The notes below the pieces were generated by a model. It searched no databases. It was given only the letters and a program-made list of their open reading frames with translations, and was not told where the DNA came from. From Flavivirga algicola (GTDB taxonomy: Bacteria; Bacteroidota; Bacteroidia; Flavobacteriales; Flavobacteriaceae), in contig NZ_JABBHF010000005.1 in assembly GCF_012910715.1 (NCBI RefSeq), positions 186,001 to 250,000 of the forward strand: a stretch of 64,000 nucleotides of DNA, read 5' to 3'. This document shows, one piece after another, positions 17,705 through 26,945 of the stretch. Every line of letters begins with the position of its first letter. Positions within the stretch are counted from its first letter, which is position 1. The position numbers and the translations under genes were made by a program.

Positions 17705-18823
17705 ATGAGTCTATTATGTAAAGCAGCCATTTCTCATGGAGATGGTACATTTTCTATTGAAACTATTGAAGTACAAAACCCTAAAAATGATGAGGTTTTA
17801 GTTGCCGTAAAAGCAGCTGGATTGTGCCACACGGATCATGATTCGTTAAATTGGGGAAAGCCTATAATAATGGGGCACGAAGGGGCTGGTATTGTTAAGG
17901 CTGTTGGTTCAAGCGTAAAAAGTGTCAAAGTTGGAGATGCTGTTATTTTAAATTGGGCAACGCCTTGTGGTACATGTTTTCAATGTGAAAATGAGAACGA
18001 GCATATTTGCGAAAACAATTCACCAGTAGTAGCGGGTGCCAACGGTTATACAGCAGGCCATGCGCATATAGAAGGCGCTACTTTAAACGGCACGCCGATT
18101 GAACGTTCTTTTAATATAGGAACCCTTTCCGAATATACGTTGGTAAAAGAGTCAGCTGTCGTTAAAAATCCTATTCAAGATATGTCCTTTAGTGCAGCTA
18201 GTATTGTAAGTTGTGGTGTTATGACAGGTTTTGGATCTGCTGTAAATACAGCTCAGGTAGCCGCTAATACTTCGGCTGTGGTTTTAGGAACGGGAGGTGT
18301 TGGTTTAAATGTTATACAAGGGATTAAAGTATCCAAAGCATCAAAAATCATTGCAATAGATATTAATCAAACACGATTGGATATGGCTGTCGAATTTGGT
18401 GCTACCCATACTATTTTAGCAGATAAAGATGATAAAGGCTTGTTAAAAGCTGCTGAAAAAGTAAAAGAAATGACCGATGGACGAGGAGCAGATTATGCTT
18501 TCGAATGTACGGCGATTCCAGAACTGGGAGCAGCACCGCTAGCGATGGTTAGAAATGCAGGTACTGCAGTTCAAGTAAGTGGTATTGAACAAGAAGTGTT
18601 AATAAATATGGAACTGTTTGAATGGGATAAAAAATACATCAATCCTTTATATGGAAAATGTAATCCTCAAAAGGACTTTCCTAAAATAATTGAGCACTAT
18701 AAAAACGGTGAGATTAAATTAGACGAAATGATTACCAGAACGTATTCGTTGGATGATCTACAACAAGCATTTGATGATATGTTAACTGGTAAAAATGCCA
18801 AAGGGGTTATCGTATTCGAATAG
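17705..18823 (+). CDS. Class III-type zinc alcohol dehydrogenase (formaldehyde oxidation)
   Basis: The 372-aa protein has the full set of zinc ligands: C41 and H58/E59 for the catalytic zinc, and C88, C91, C94 and C102 for the structural zinc. The NAD-binding motif is GTGGVGLNV. Length and sequence fit S-(hydroxymethyl)-thiol (class III) dehydrogenases. The thiol cofactor in this organism is unknown. It is the first gene of an operon with an esterase (14 bp downstream) and the P450 set, so the natural job is oxidation of the formaldehyde made by sugar demethylation. Published work on marine flavobacteria, as I recall it, links such ADHs to P450 demethylation. I have not checked it. Confidence 0.88.
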   Translation: MSLLCKAAISHGDGTFSIETIEVQNPKNDEVLVAVKAAGLCHTDHDSLNWGKPIIMGHEGAGIVKAVGSSVKSVKVGDAVILNWATPCGTCFQCENENEHICENNSPVVAGANGYTAGHAHIEGATLNGTPIERSFNIGTLSEYTLVKESAVVKNPIQDMSFSAASIVSCGVMTGFGSAVNTAQVAANTSAVVLGTGGVGLNVIQGIKVSKASKIIAIDINQTRLDMAVEFGATHTILADKDDKGLLKAAEKVKEMTDGRGADYAFECTAIPELGAAPLAMVRNAGTAVQVSGIEQEVLINMELFEWDKKYINPLYGKCNPQKDFPKIIEHYKNGEIKLDEMITRTYSLDDLQQAFDDMLTGKNAKGVIVFE

Positions 18824-18837
18824 AAAAGAGAAAATTC

Positions 18838-19638
18838 ATGTCAAAATTTAAGACTACCGAAATATCAGACCCTCGTTTTGAAGCAAATCATTTGCGACAT
18901 ATTACTGTAAAAAGTAAACATTTAAAAAATCGAGGCGATATTACTGTTTTCATTCCGCCAGGAGAGGACTTAACCGATTTGCCCATCGTCATTTTATTAC
19001 ATGGCGTGTATGGAAGTCACTGGATATGGTCTCAGAAAACAGGCATCCATCTAAAAATGAAAACGTGGATAGAAAATGGAGATATTGCACCTATGATTAT
19101 AGCCATGCCCTCAGATGGATTATGGGGAGATGGTAGTGGTTATCTTCCTCATAAAGATTCCGATTTCGAAAAATGGATCGTAGACGATGTGCCTAACGCT
19201 GTTGTCGAATTAATTCCTCAGGCAAGTGACCAATCTAAATTATTTATAGCAGGTCTGTCTATGGGAGGTTTTGGGGCTTTACGTTTAGGAATCAAACACC
19301 ATGATAAATTTTCAGGTGTATCTGGGTTATCTTCTATTACAGTTGTTAATGAGATGGCCTTGTTTGTTGAAGAACCGCTTAGTGACTATAATCAAGAAGC
19401 AGTAGAAAATGAGTCTGTTTATGCTACGATATTAAAATATAAAAACAGCTTACCGCCTTTTAGATTCGATTGTGGTAAAGAAGATGAACTTATTGAAGGA
19501 AACAGAAAGTTACATCAACAATTAAATGATTTAAATATACCCCATACCTATAAAGAAAATCCAGGAAAGCATGAGTGGATTTATTGGGAAACACATATTA
19601 AGGAAACCATAGCGTTTTTTAATGGAATTTTAAAATAA
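18838..19638 (+). CDS. Alpha/beta-hydrolase esterase (esterase D / S-formyl-thiol hydrolase-like)
   Basis: This 266-aa cytoplasmic protein (no signal peptide) has an oxyanion motif LLHGVYGSHWIW, nucleophile Ser141 in GLSMGGFG, a likely Asp near DCGKED (211-216) and His245 in GKHEW. It belongs to the esterase D/feruloyl-esterase-like group that includes S-formylglutathione hydrolases. Placed 14 bp after the class III ADH and 13 bp before the P450, it could hydrolyse the S-formyl thioester to formate and complete formaldehyde disposal. A deacetylase role on imported sugars is the main alternative. Confidence 0.78.
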   Translation: MSKFKTTEISDPRFEANHLRHITVKSKHLKNRGDITVFIPPGEDLTDLPIVILLHGVYGSHWIWSQKTGIHLKMKTWIENGDIAPMIIAMPSDGLWGDGSGYLPHKDSDFEKWIVDDVPNAVVELIPQASDQSKLFIAGLSMGGFGALRLGIKHHDKFSGVSGLSSITVVNEMALFVEEPLSDYNQEAVENESVYATILKYKNSLPPFRFDCGKEDELIEGNRKLHQQLNDLNIPHTYKENPGKHEWIYWETHIKETIAFFNGILK

Positions 19639-19651
19639 TAAACATAAATAC

Positions 19652-20809
19652 ATGAAAAAGAGTGCACTTCCAGATCCGTTTGAAGAAGCCAGAGTTAATA
19701 AAGGATATGGCGAAATGGATGACCAAAATGATCCAGTTACTATGGTCTTGGGTTTAAAAGATCTACGTAAATGTGCGCATAATTGGAAAACATTTCAATC
19801 GGGGGCAACACCAGGGCGTATTGTAATACCTTCAGAAGTTAATATTCGTGATACACGTCAAATACCATTTGAAGTAGACCCGCCAGAACATAAAGACTTT
19901 CGTGCTTTAGTGGAACCCTGGTTTAAAAGACCACTAGAAGCAGATTACAAGGCCACTTTAACGCAGCAAATTAACGATATTGTAGATGAGGTGCTTGCGA
20001 AAGATTCTGTTGAAGTGGTGGAAGAATTCTCATTGCGTTTACAATCGCGTGCGCTAACCTTATTATTGAACATACCTTATGAGGAATCTGAAACATGGAT
20101 TTCTTGGGGCACCCATGTATTTAGAAGTGAAGGCGAGGCACTGGATGGTGATAAGGCTAATATTCTTTATGACTATATCGATGAAAGAATAACTCAGGCA
20201 ATTGAAAGCCCAGGAGCCGATTTATATTCCATGCTTTTGGCGGCAACCGTAAACGGTAAAAAGTTAACACGGGAGGAAGTTAAAGGCGTCATGATTTTAA
20301 CCTTTGCAGGTGGACGTGACACGGTTATTAATGCTGTTACAAATTCTATAGCTTACTTTGCCGAACATCCGGAATCATTAGATAGGTTGCAAAACGAACC
20401 AGATATCACGGGTAGGGCTGTTGAAGAATTGATTCGTTATTTTTCACCATTAACACAAATGGGGCGTGTGGTGACCGAGGATACTCAAGTTTGTGAACAC
20501 GCCGTAAAAGAAGATACGCGTATTTCATTATGCTGGGCATCGGCAAACCGAGATGCTAAAGTGTTTGAAAATCCCAATGATATTGTTTTAGACCGAAAAA
20601 TCAATCCGCATGTGGCTTTTGGTTTTAGTCATCATAACTGTTTAGGAGCAACACATGCCCGTCAGATTATGAATATTTTGTTAACAACATTGGCTAAAAA
20701 AATAAAATCAATTGATATTGTAGATTACAAAGAAAATATAGAAGAATTAGGTGAATTTAAGCGTAAGGTAGGTTACGACAATTTAACTGTTAAATTTAAG
20801 GGAAGGTAA
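19652..20809 (+). CDS. Cytochrome P450, 6-O-methyl-D-galactose demethylase type
   Basis: The 385-aa soluble P450 has the I-helix motif AGGRDT (219-224), the ExxR pair E259/R262, and the heme-binding loop FGFSHHNCLG with ligand Cys330. There is no membrane anchor, as usual for bacterial P450s. Its own ferredoxin and reductase follow in the same operon. In marine flavobacteria this trio converts 6-O-methyl-D-galactose from porphyran to D-galactose and formaldehyde (established for the CYP236A group). I assign this role from context and general similarity, not from a subfamily search. The operon also supplies the formaldehyde-handling ADH and a GH2. Confidence 0.9.
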   Translation: MKKSALPDPFEEARVNKGYGEMDDQNDPVTMVLGLKDLRKCAHNWKTFQSGATPGRIVIPSEVNIRDTRQIPFEVDPPEHKDFRALVEPWFKRPLEADYKATLTQQINDIVDEVLAKDSVEVVEEFSLRLQSRALTLLLNIPYEESETWISWGTHVFRSEGEALDGDKANILYDYIDERITQAIESPGADLYSMLLAATVNGKKLTREEVKGVMILTFAGGRDTVINAVTNSIAYFAEHPESLDRLQNEPDITGRAVEELIRYFSPLTQMGRVVTEDTQVCEHAVKEDTRISLCWASANRDAKVFENPNDIVLDRKINPHVAFGFSHHNCLGATHARQIMNILLTTLAKKIKSIDIVDYKENIEELGEFKRKVGYDNLTVKFKGR

Positions 20810-20860
20810 TCCGTTTAAAAACCTTATTTTACAAACTCATTTACATTTAAAATTAAAATT

Positions 20861-21175
20861 ATGGCAAAAATAACTTTCATAACAACAGATGATAAAACAA
20901 TAACTTTAGAAGGTACTTCAGGCTCTGTAATGCAATTAGCGGTAGATAATAGTGTGCCAGGAATCGATGGTGATTGCGGCGGCGTTTGTTCCTGTGCTAC
21001 ATGTCACGTGCATGTCGCTCCAGAGCATATCGAAAAAACAGGCGTAGCCAGTGAAATAGAAGAAGATATGTTGGATTTAAACGATTATTCAAATGAACGT
21101 AGTCGCTTGTGCTGTCAACTTGAAATTAGTGAAGCACTTGATGGCTTGGTATTGCAGGTAGCAGAATCGGACTAG
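20861..21175 (+). CDS. [2Fe-2S] ferredoxin (adrenodoxin/putidaredoxin type)
   Basis: The 104-aa protein carries the cluster ligands C39, C45, C48 and C85 in GDCGGVCSCATC and RLCCQL, spaced as in P450-partner ferredoxins. Extra cysteines at 43 and 84 lie inside the motif. It lies between the P450 and the FAD reductase genes, so it should shuttle electrons from the reductase to the P450. Confidence 0.95.
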   Translation: MAKITFITTDDKTITLEGTSGSVMQLAVDNSVPGIDGDCGGVCSCATCHVHVAPEHIEKTGVASEIEEDMLDLNDYSNERSRLCCQLEISEALDGLVLQVAESD

Positions 21176-21193
21176 GTCCTTAAAGTATATTTG

Positions 21194-22450
21194 ATGTCAA
21201 ATAATCAGACTAAAAAACGTGTTTGCGCTGTCATTGGTGCAAGTCACGCAGGGGTAAACTTTGCATTTTCATTACGTAAAGAAGGTTGGGAAGGAGATAT
21301 TGTTCTTTTTGATAAAGATCCTGTGCTTCCTTATCACCGTCCACCACTTTCAAAAGCATATTTAACCAGTGAAGATGGTATTGAAAAAAACTTATTGAAA
21401 TCTGCAGAAAGCTACGAAAAAGAGAACATCCACTTGAATTTAGGAGTTTTGGTTAGTTCGATAAACCGTGAAGATAAAACACTTCGTTTAAGTGATGGTA
21501 GGATTCAGGACTACGATAAGCTCGTCATTGCTACAGGAGCACGGCCTGTTATACCACCAATTCCAGGAATAGATATGGCAACTAATATCTACCCCTTGCG
21601 TACGGCAGAAGATGTTGAGAATATCCGTCATGCATTTAATGCAAGTTCTAATAAGCGTATAATCATTATAGGAGGTGGTTATATTGGTTTAGAAACAGCT
21701 GCTTCTTTGAAAAAACTGGGAGGGGCTGTAACTGTTTTAGAGCGAGAAGAACGTATTTTGGCGCGTGTTACAGCTCCAGAAATGTCAAACTTCTTTATGC
21801 AATTGCATACTCAAAATGGAGTAGATGTATTAACCAATAAAAATGTCGTTTCCATAAAACCTGTTAATGATGTTAATATGGTTGTTTGTGAAGATGGATC
21901 TGAGTTTGAAGCAGATATTATTGTAGTTGGCGTTGGTATTCGAGTTAATTTAGAATTGGCAAAAGATGCAGGTTTGCATATAGAAAATGGTATTGCAGTT
22001 GATGAAACGGCTTGTACAAATGATAAAAATATTTATGCCATAGGCGATTGTACATATCATTATAATCCGCATTACAAACGTCGCGTACGATTAGAATCTG
22101 TTCAAAACGCCGTAGATCAAGCTAAAGTGGCCGCAGCTGCAATTTGCGAAAAGGCTCCAGTTTATGATACGATTCCTTGGTTTTGGTCAGATCAATATGA
22201 TGTTAAACTACAAATGGTTGGATTATCGGAAGGTTATAACAATATCTTAATTAGAAAAGAAGAAAGCGATGGTGTTAAATTTTCTATATGGTATTTTAAA
22301 GATGATACTTTGTTGGCTGTAGATGCTGTAAATAATGCAAAAGCTTATGTTTTGGGAACAAAATTTATAAAAGGCCATAATAAAATAGATCAATCGAAAT
22401 TGGCAGATAATTCTGTGCCTTTTAAACCAGCTAATTTACTGATGCAGTAA
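21194..22450 (+). CDS. FAD-dependent ferredoxin reductase
   Basis: This is 418 aa from ATG 21194. A TTG one codon upstream is unlikely to be the start. Two dinucleotide folds are visible: FAD-binding near the start (VIGASHAGVNFA) and NAD-binding in the middle (IIIGGGYIGLETAASL). The ATGARP motif and the C-terminal FAD motif IYAIGDC are also present. It matches putidaredoxin/rhodocoxin reductases, which pass electrons from NAD(P)H to a [2Fe-2S] ferredoxin. It completes the three-component P450 system. Confidence 0.95.
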   Translation: MSNNQTKKRVCAVIGASHAGVNFAFSLRKEGWEGDIVLFDKDPVLPYHRPPLSKAYLTSEDGIEKNLLKSAESYEKENIHLNLGVLVSSINREDKTLRLSDGRIQDYDKLVIATGARPVIPPIPGIDMATNIYPLRTAEDVENIRHAFNASSNKRIIIIGGGYIGLETAASLKKLGGAVTVLEREERILARVTAPEMSNFFMQLHTQNGVDVLTNKNVVSIKPVNDVNMVVCEDGSEFEADIIVVGVGIRVNLELAKDAGLHIENGIAVDETACTNDKNIYAIGDCTYHYNPHYKRRVRLESVQNAVDQAKVAAAAICEKAPVYDTIPWFWSDQYDVKLQMVGLSEGYNNILIRKEESDGVKFSIWYFKDDTLLAVDAVNNAKAYVLGTKFIKGHNKIDQSKLADNSVPFKPANLLMQ

Positions 22451-22504
22451 TATCGTGTATTAACTTAACAGTTATTTTTTGTATAATTCAATAAAAGCAA
22501 AATT

Positions 22505-25045
22505 ATGAGAATCGTTGGATTTTTTCTTTCCTTATTAATACTGATTTCATGCCATAAACCTGTTGATTCTGTTAGAGAGATTGAAGATTTTAATTATGAT
22601 TGGAAATTTCATTTAATAGATGATGACTCAGCTTCAGAACCAAGTTTTGATGATGCCAGTTGGAAAAAAATTAATGTACCTCACGATTGGAGTATTGAAG
22701 CGGGCTATCAAAAGGAAAAAGGAGCGGCAAGTACAGGATTTGTGGCAGGAGGAATAGGTTGGTATCGAAAAGCCTTTGCACTTTCACAAGCTGATGAGGC
22801 CAAAGTAATCCGTATTACTTTTGATGGTGTTTATAATAATTCAAGTGTTTGGATAAATGGTCATCTTTTAGGAAAAAGGCCTTATGGGTATAGCACGTTC
22901 TCTTATAATTTATCGGAACACTTAAAATTTGATGGATCGAACAATGTGATTGCTGTTAAAGTTGATAGAACAGCTTATGTAGATTCTCGCTGGTATACAG
23001 GTTCTGGAATTTATAGAAAAGTACAGTTGATAAAAACCAGCCCTTTACACGTTAAGCAATGGGGCGTTCAAATTACTACGCCAAAAGTGTCTTCAAATGT
23101 TGCTGAGGTTCATGTCATTACCAAAGTTGAAAATTCGAATGATGAACCTATTGAAAACGGCTCCGTAAAATATTCTATTCTAGGTGTTAATGGAAACCTT
23201 GTGGCTGAAAAAGTTATTGCTATGGATTTAAAAACATCTAATAAGGCAATATTATCTGTGGAGACCCCAGAATTATGGGGTGTAAACACTCCAAATCTAT
23301 ATACTTTAAACACCCAATTATTTATAGGGGATAAACTCATTGATAATGTTTCAGAAGTATTTGGAATTCGTATATTTAATTTTGACGCTAATAATGGCTT
23401 TTCCTTAAACGGTGAAAATTTTAAAATAAAAGGAGTGAATCTGCACCATGATGCAGGGGCTCTCGGAGCTGCAGTTCCAAAAGCCATATGGGAATATCGT
23501 ATCGACCAGTTAAAATCTATTGGTGTAAATGCAGTACGTATGGCTCATAATCCTCATGCTGTTGAATTGATGGAAGTTTGTGATGAAAAAGGTTTATTGG
23601 TAATGGCGGAGGCTTTTGATGAATGGAGTAATCCGAAAGGAAAAAGTTTGATCTATCTTGGAGATAATGCAGCACCAAAAGAATCAGCAAAGGCCTATCC
23701 AGAGATGTTTAATGAATGGGCCGAAAGAGATTTGAAAGATTTGATTTTACGTGATTTTAATCATCCTTCAGTAATCATGTGGAGTATTGGCAATGAAATA
23801 GAATGGACGTTTCCCCATTATTCTAAAACATTTAATGATGTTAATATTGAGTCTCGTGCAGATGGCTATAATTTTGCTCCAAATTATGATCCAAAAATTA
23901 TAAAAGAAGCTTTCGACAAAAATATTGAGGGAATAGACCCATTAGCAACTACGGCTAAGCAATTGGTCGATTGGGTTAAAGAAATTGATACAAGTCGTCC
24001 TACCGTTTGTGGTAGTGTACTTCCCTCAATTGCAATGGCTAGTGGTTATGGAAAGGCTGTAGATATCTTAGGTTTTAATTACAGGTTAGCAGATTATGAT
24101 GCTGCACATAAACAATATCCTGATTTAAAAATTTTAGGATCTGAGAATTGGGGTGCCTATAAAGAATGGAAAGCGTGTACAGACCGTGATTTTGTCGCTG
24201 GTATTTTTGCATGGACGGGTTTTGCATATCTTGGAGAAGCTGGACCTTGGCCTAGAAAAGGCCTGGAGATTTCATTTTTCGATTATGCAGGCTTTAAAAC
24301 ACCTAGAGGGCACTTTTTTGAATGTTTATGGAAGGAAGATCCGAAAGTATATATGGTAACAATACCTGTTTCTGAGTCCGAATTTTCTTTTAATGAAGAT
24401 GATGGGTGGAAATTCGACATACAATTAACACCGCCTCCAGTGTGGAAAAATCTGCGTTTGTGGGAATGGTATAAAGTGAACTCAAAATGGCATTATACTG
24501 AAGATGAATCTATTGTTGTTCAGGCTTATACGAATTGTGAAGAAGCCGAATTGTTTTTGAATGGGACTTCATTAGGGAGGCAAAAACGCTCGGATTTTGA
24601 AGATGATAATATTATTAAATGGTTGGTTCCGTATAAAGATGGGGAGCTTAAAGTTATAGGTTATAACAATGGTGAGCAGACAGATGAATATATTTTAAAT
24701 ACTCAAGGGGAGCTTTCAAAAATAGCCATGTCGTCCAATAAACAAACGGTAAAGGCTAATGATTATGATGTGGCAGTTGTTACTGTTGAATTATTGGATA
24801 ATAACGGTGAATTAATAACAGATGCAGAAGAGGATATTACTTTTAGTATGGAAGGTGATGCAAAAAATCTGGGCGTAGATAATGGCTGGGAAAAAAATGT
24901 ATCACTACATAAAAGTAATACAGTAACCACGCGTCTTGGAAAAGCTGTGATTTTTGTACAATCGACTAAGAAAAAAGGTGATGTGATAATAAAAGCATCA
25001 AATAGTAAAGGGTTATCTGGAAGCATGGTCTTAAAAATAAATTGA
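22505..25045 (+). CDS. GH2 beta-galactosidase-like lipoprotein
   Basis: The 846-aa protein has a lipobox (LLILISC, Cys16) and the GH2 domain order: sugar-binding jelly roll (about 25-180), immunoglobulin-like domain (about 180-295), TIM barrel (about 295-600), then extra C-terminal Ig/DUF4982-like domains. The acid/base is E431 in MWSIGNEIEW and the probable nucleophile is the Glu in ILGSENWG near residue 548. It ends the P450 operon. A beta-galactosidase able to release galactose or 6-O-methyl-galactose from porphyran oligomers fits the context, by inference. Confidence 0.9.
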   Translation: MRIVGFFLSLLILISCHKPVDSVREIEDFNYDWKFHLIDDDSASEPSFDDASWKKINVPHDWSIEAGYQKEKGAASTGFVAGGIGWYRKAFALSQADEAKVIRITFDGVYNNSSVWINGHLLGKRPYGYSTFSYNLSEHLKFDGSNNVIAVKVDRTAYVDSRWYTGSGIYRKVQLIKTSPLHVKQWGVQITTPKVSSNVAEVHVITKVENSNDEPIENGSVKYSILGVNGNLVAEKVIAMDLKTSNKAILSVETPELWGVNTPNLYTLNTQLFIGDKLIDNVSEVFGIRIFNFDANNGFSLNGENFKIKGVNLHHDAGALGAAVPKAIWEYRIDQLKSIGVNAVRMAHNPHAVELMEVCDEKGLLVMAEAFDEWSNPKGKSLIYLGDNAAPKESAKAYPEMFNEWAERDLKDLILRDFNHPSVIMWSIGNEIEWTFPHYSKTFNDVNIESRADGYNFAPNYDPKIIKEAFDKNIEGIDPLATTAKQLVDWVKEIDTSRPTVCGSVLPSIAMASGYGKAVDILGFNYRLADYDAAHKQYPDLKILGSENWGAYKEWKACTDRDFVAGIFAWTGFAYLGEAGPWPRKGLEISFFDYAGFKTPRGHFFECLWKEDPKVYMVTIPVSESEFSFNEDDGWKFDIQLTPPPVWKNLRLWEWYKVNSKWHYTEDESIVVQAYTNCEEAELFLNGTSLGRQKRSDFEDDNIIKWLVPYKDGELKVIGYNNGEQTDEYILNTQGELSKIAMSSNKQTVKANDYDVAVVTVELLDNNGELITDAEEDITFSMEGDAKNLGVDNGWEKNVSLHKSNTVTTRLGKAVIFVQSTKKKGDVIIKASNSKGLSGSMVLKIN

Positions 25046-25068
25046 GATTTTTAAGAAACAAATTATGA

Positions 25069-25105
25069 AAAGAGGATACATTTTAATTTATAGTGTATCC
25101 TCTTT
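25069..25105. terminator. Bidirectional intrinsic terminator
   Basis: A perfect 12-bp stem (AAGAGGATACA core with its complement TGTATCCTCTT) with a 13-nt loop separates the converging GH2 (end 25045) and lipoprotein (end 25122) genes. A-rich and T-rich flanks suit termination in both directions. Confidence 0.75.
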
Positions 25106-25121
25106 CACTTAGTTAGAGTAA

Positions 25122-25907
25122 TTATGGTTTTTGCTCTGTGAGTTTAAAAGCATCTATAGCATGAAAATCTGATCTCGCTGCAATCTCTATAATATATTTT
25201 TTAGCTTCATTAAAGGTGGCATAAATTTGATGGGCATTATTATCTGAGGTGCTACTAATCATTGACCATTTGTCGACATCATTCATATATACTTTAAAAA
25301 AGCCATTCCCGTTTTCACCAGCAGGATTTGGTGTTTTCCCAGAACCCTTAGGGTAAAGTGTATTTCCGTCCCGTTTTGCAAAGAAATCATCTGCATCAGG
25401 AAATTTAAGCCAAGTATCATTGTGTTCTGCCCAAGGCTTCTCATCTGCTTTTTTAGCTATGTAAGATCGCCATTGAAAAAGATAAGTTCCTGCTTTAAGA
25501 ACATCAATAGTATAGGTTAATTTTCCAACTTCTCCTATATTGCCTTTCCATGTCTGTCCAGGTCCTTCCCAAACGATATAACCTTCTCCTGTATAATCGG
25601 CTATAGAAGTTCGTTTTTTCCAATCACCAGTCAAGGTAACAACAGAAGCATCTACTTCTATCACAGCGGCAACAAATTCTTCACACTCGCAAGTGTCTGC
25701 ATTTAAAATAAAATTACCATCACAGGTTTTGGTACAGGCCTCTTTTTCACATTCACAGGTATCCGTATTAAGTATAAAGCCTGTTGAACAGGTTTTGGTA
25801 CAGTCTTCAGATTTTGGGTCAGGGTGAGAGTCACTGCCCGAGCATGAAAAGAGTAGAAAGAGACCTGACAAAACCATTGCTAACGATAATTTTTTTAGTG
25901 TTTTCAT
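25122..25907 (-). CDS. Lipoprotein with tandem Cys repeats and a carbohydrate-binding-like C-terminus
   Basis: The 261-aa protein has a lipobox (LFLLFSC, Cys22). Residues 36-53 and 58-75 are two near-identical 18-residue repeats of pattern CTKTC-x-x-x-FILN-x-DTCEC, with four cysteines each, resembling small EGF-like knots. The rest (about 80-261) is beta-rich, with YIVWEGPGQTWKGN, GTYLFQWRSYIA and ARSDFHAIDAFKL, like C-terminal binding modules attached to agarases. It has no catalytic signature. A surface glycan-binding protein on a Cys-knot stalk is the best guess. The gene is monocistronic and converges with the demethylase operon. Confidence 0.75.
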   Translation of the reverse strand: MKTLKKLSLAMVLSGLFLLFSCSGSDSHPDPKSEDCTKTCSTGFILNTDTCECEKEACTKTCDGNFILNADTCECEEFVAAVIEVDASVVTLTGDWKKRTSIADYTGEGYIVWEGPGQTWKGNIGEVGKLTYTIDVLKAGTYLFQWRSYIAKKADEKPWAEHNDTWLKFPDADDFFAKRDGNTLYPKGSGKTPNPAGENGNGFFKVYMNDVDKWSMISSTSDNNAHQIYATFNEAKKYIIEIAARSDFHAIDAFKLTEQKP

Positions 25908-26059
25908 TTTTAAATTTTGATTTGAGGTTTAAACAATAAATGTGTTTCTTTAAATTACATTGCGTATTCAAAAAATAAAGTTAAAGAAGCGATGCTGTTA
26001 TTTGAGTAACATTTGTTTTAAATAAGGGAGCATATGGTTTTCAATAAAATAAATTGAAG

Positions 26060-26830
26060 TTAACTTCCAATTAACTGATTTATATCAAGTTGCGTTTTTT
26101 TAAGCATATTAATTACAGTGTCAATATTTATATCCTCTTCTAAACTGGAAGAAAAAATTGAAATAGCCAAAACGGCATGTATATAAGAATTTTTAGAGCC
26201 TAATGGTACAGCGATATCGGTAACGCCACTGGTGAGTTTGCTTTTAGAGCATCTATAACCATCTTTTTCTATGTCTTCAATAGTAGATAAAAGCTGCTCT
26301 TTTTCTTTTTTGTTCCATGTTTTGAAGTGTTTGTCCCTCGATAAAATTGACAGTCGTTTTTCTTTTGAAAACATAGATAGTAAAGTGCTGCCAGAAGTAG
26401 TCATCGATAAAGGAAAGTGCGTGCCTTCTTCAATGGATAATGATACGGGGCTAGGACTCCTCATCTGATAGATTACTAATAATTGATCATTATTCATGAT
26501 GCTCAAATGGCAGGACTGTCTGGTCGTTTCAGATAAATATTGCATAGGATATCTCGCTACACGTTTTAACTCATCAAAAGGGGTGTGCGTATGCGATAGA
26601 TTATACATTTTCAATGACAGCCTGTATTTACCTGCATTAGTTCCTCTTATTAAATAACCGCGTTCTTCAAGGCATATTAGCATTCTATATATTTCACTAG
26701 GTGTTCTGTCTATACCTTGTGCTATTTCGGCTTGGGTTAAAGGGATGCCTTCTTGAGACAAATACTCTATGATATCAAGGCCTTTGTCCAATGCAGGAGC
26801 GTTGTATTTTGTTGAGGTTGTTTTGGTCAT
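26060..26830 (-). CDS. IclR-family transcriptional regulator
   Basis: The 256-aa protein has an N-terminal winged helix (about 12-75, LTQAEIAQGIDRTPSEIYRML) and a C-terminal IclR effector domain (about 80-250, with SCHLSIMNNDQLLVIYQ and SGVTDIAVPLG). IclR regulators often repress catabolic operons and respond to small acids. KdgR is the example for keto-deoxy sugar acids. It is divergent from the transporter/CoA-transferase operon at 26946, and a palindrome covering that promoter is a likely binding site. Confidence 0.94.
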   Translation of the reverse strand: MTKTTSTKYNAPALDKGLDIIEYLSQEGIPLTQAEIAQGIDRTPSEIYRMLICLEERGYLIRGTNAGKYRLSLKMYNLSHTHTPFDELKRVARYPMQYLSETTRQSCHLSIMNNDQLLVIYQMRSPSPVSLSIEEGTHFPLSMTTSGSTLLSMFSKEKRLSILSRDKHFKTWNKKEKEQLLSTIEDIEKDGYRCSKSKLTSGVTDIAVPLGSKNSYIHAVLAISIFSSSLEEDINIDTVINMLKKTQLDINQLIGS

Positions 26831-26875
26831 TTACAAGTGTTCTATAATGCAATATTAATAAAAACTATTTGGTTG

Positions 26876-26906
26876 TTGTGTTTTTCATATATAAAATATA
26901 TTTTTG
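26876..26906 (+). promoter_or_regulatory. Bacteroidetes-type promoter of the RhaT/CoA-transferase operon
   Basis: TTG at 26876-26878 (-33 region) and TATTTTTG at 26899-26906 (-7 region, consensus TAnnTTTG) are 20 bp apart, close to the usual spacing. The start codon of the transporter gene lies 40 bp downstream. Confidence 0.6.
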
Positions 26907-26912
26907 TATATG
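26886..26912. promoter_or_regulatory. Imperfect palindrome, candidate IclR operator
   Basis: CATATA-T-AAAA and TTTT-G-TATATG form an inverted repeat with 11-nt arms, ten of them paired, around a 5-nt centre. It overlaps the -7 element, so a bound protein would block transcription of the operon starting at 26946. Confidence 0.45.
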
Positions 26913-26945
26913 AAATTTAAAAATTAATTTATTATCTAAATAATT

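Noticed and set aside
23110-23487. Minus-strand frame inside the GH2 gene
   Set aside because: It is a shadow of the GH2 coding strand with no start context or motif.
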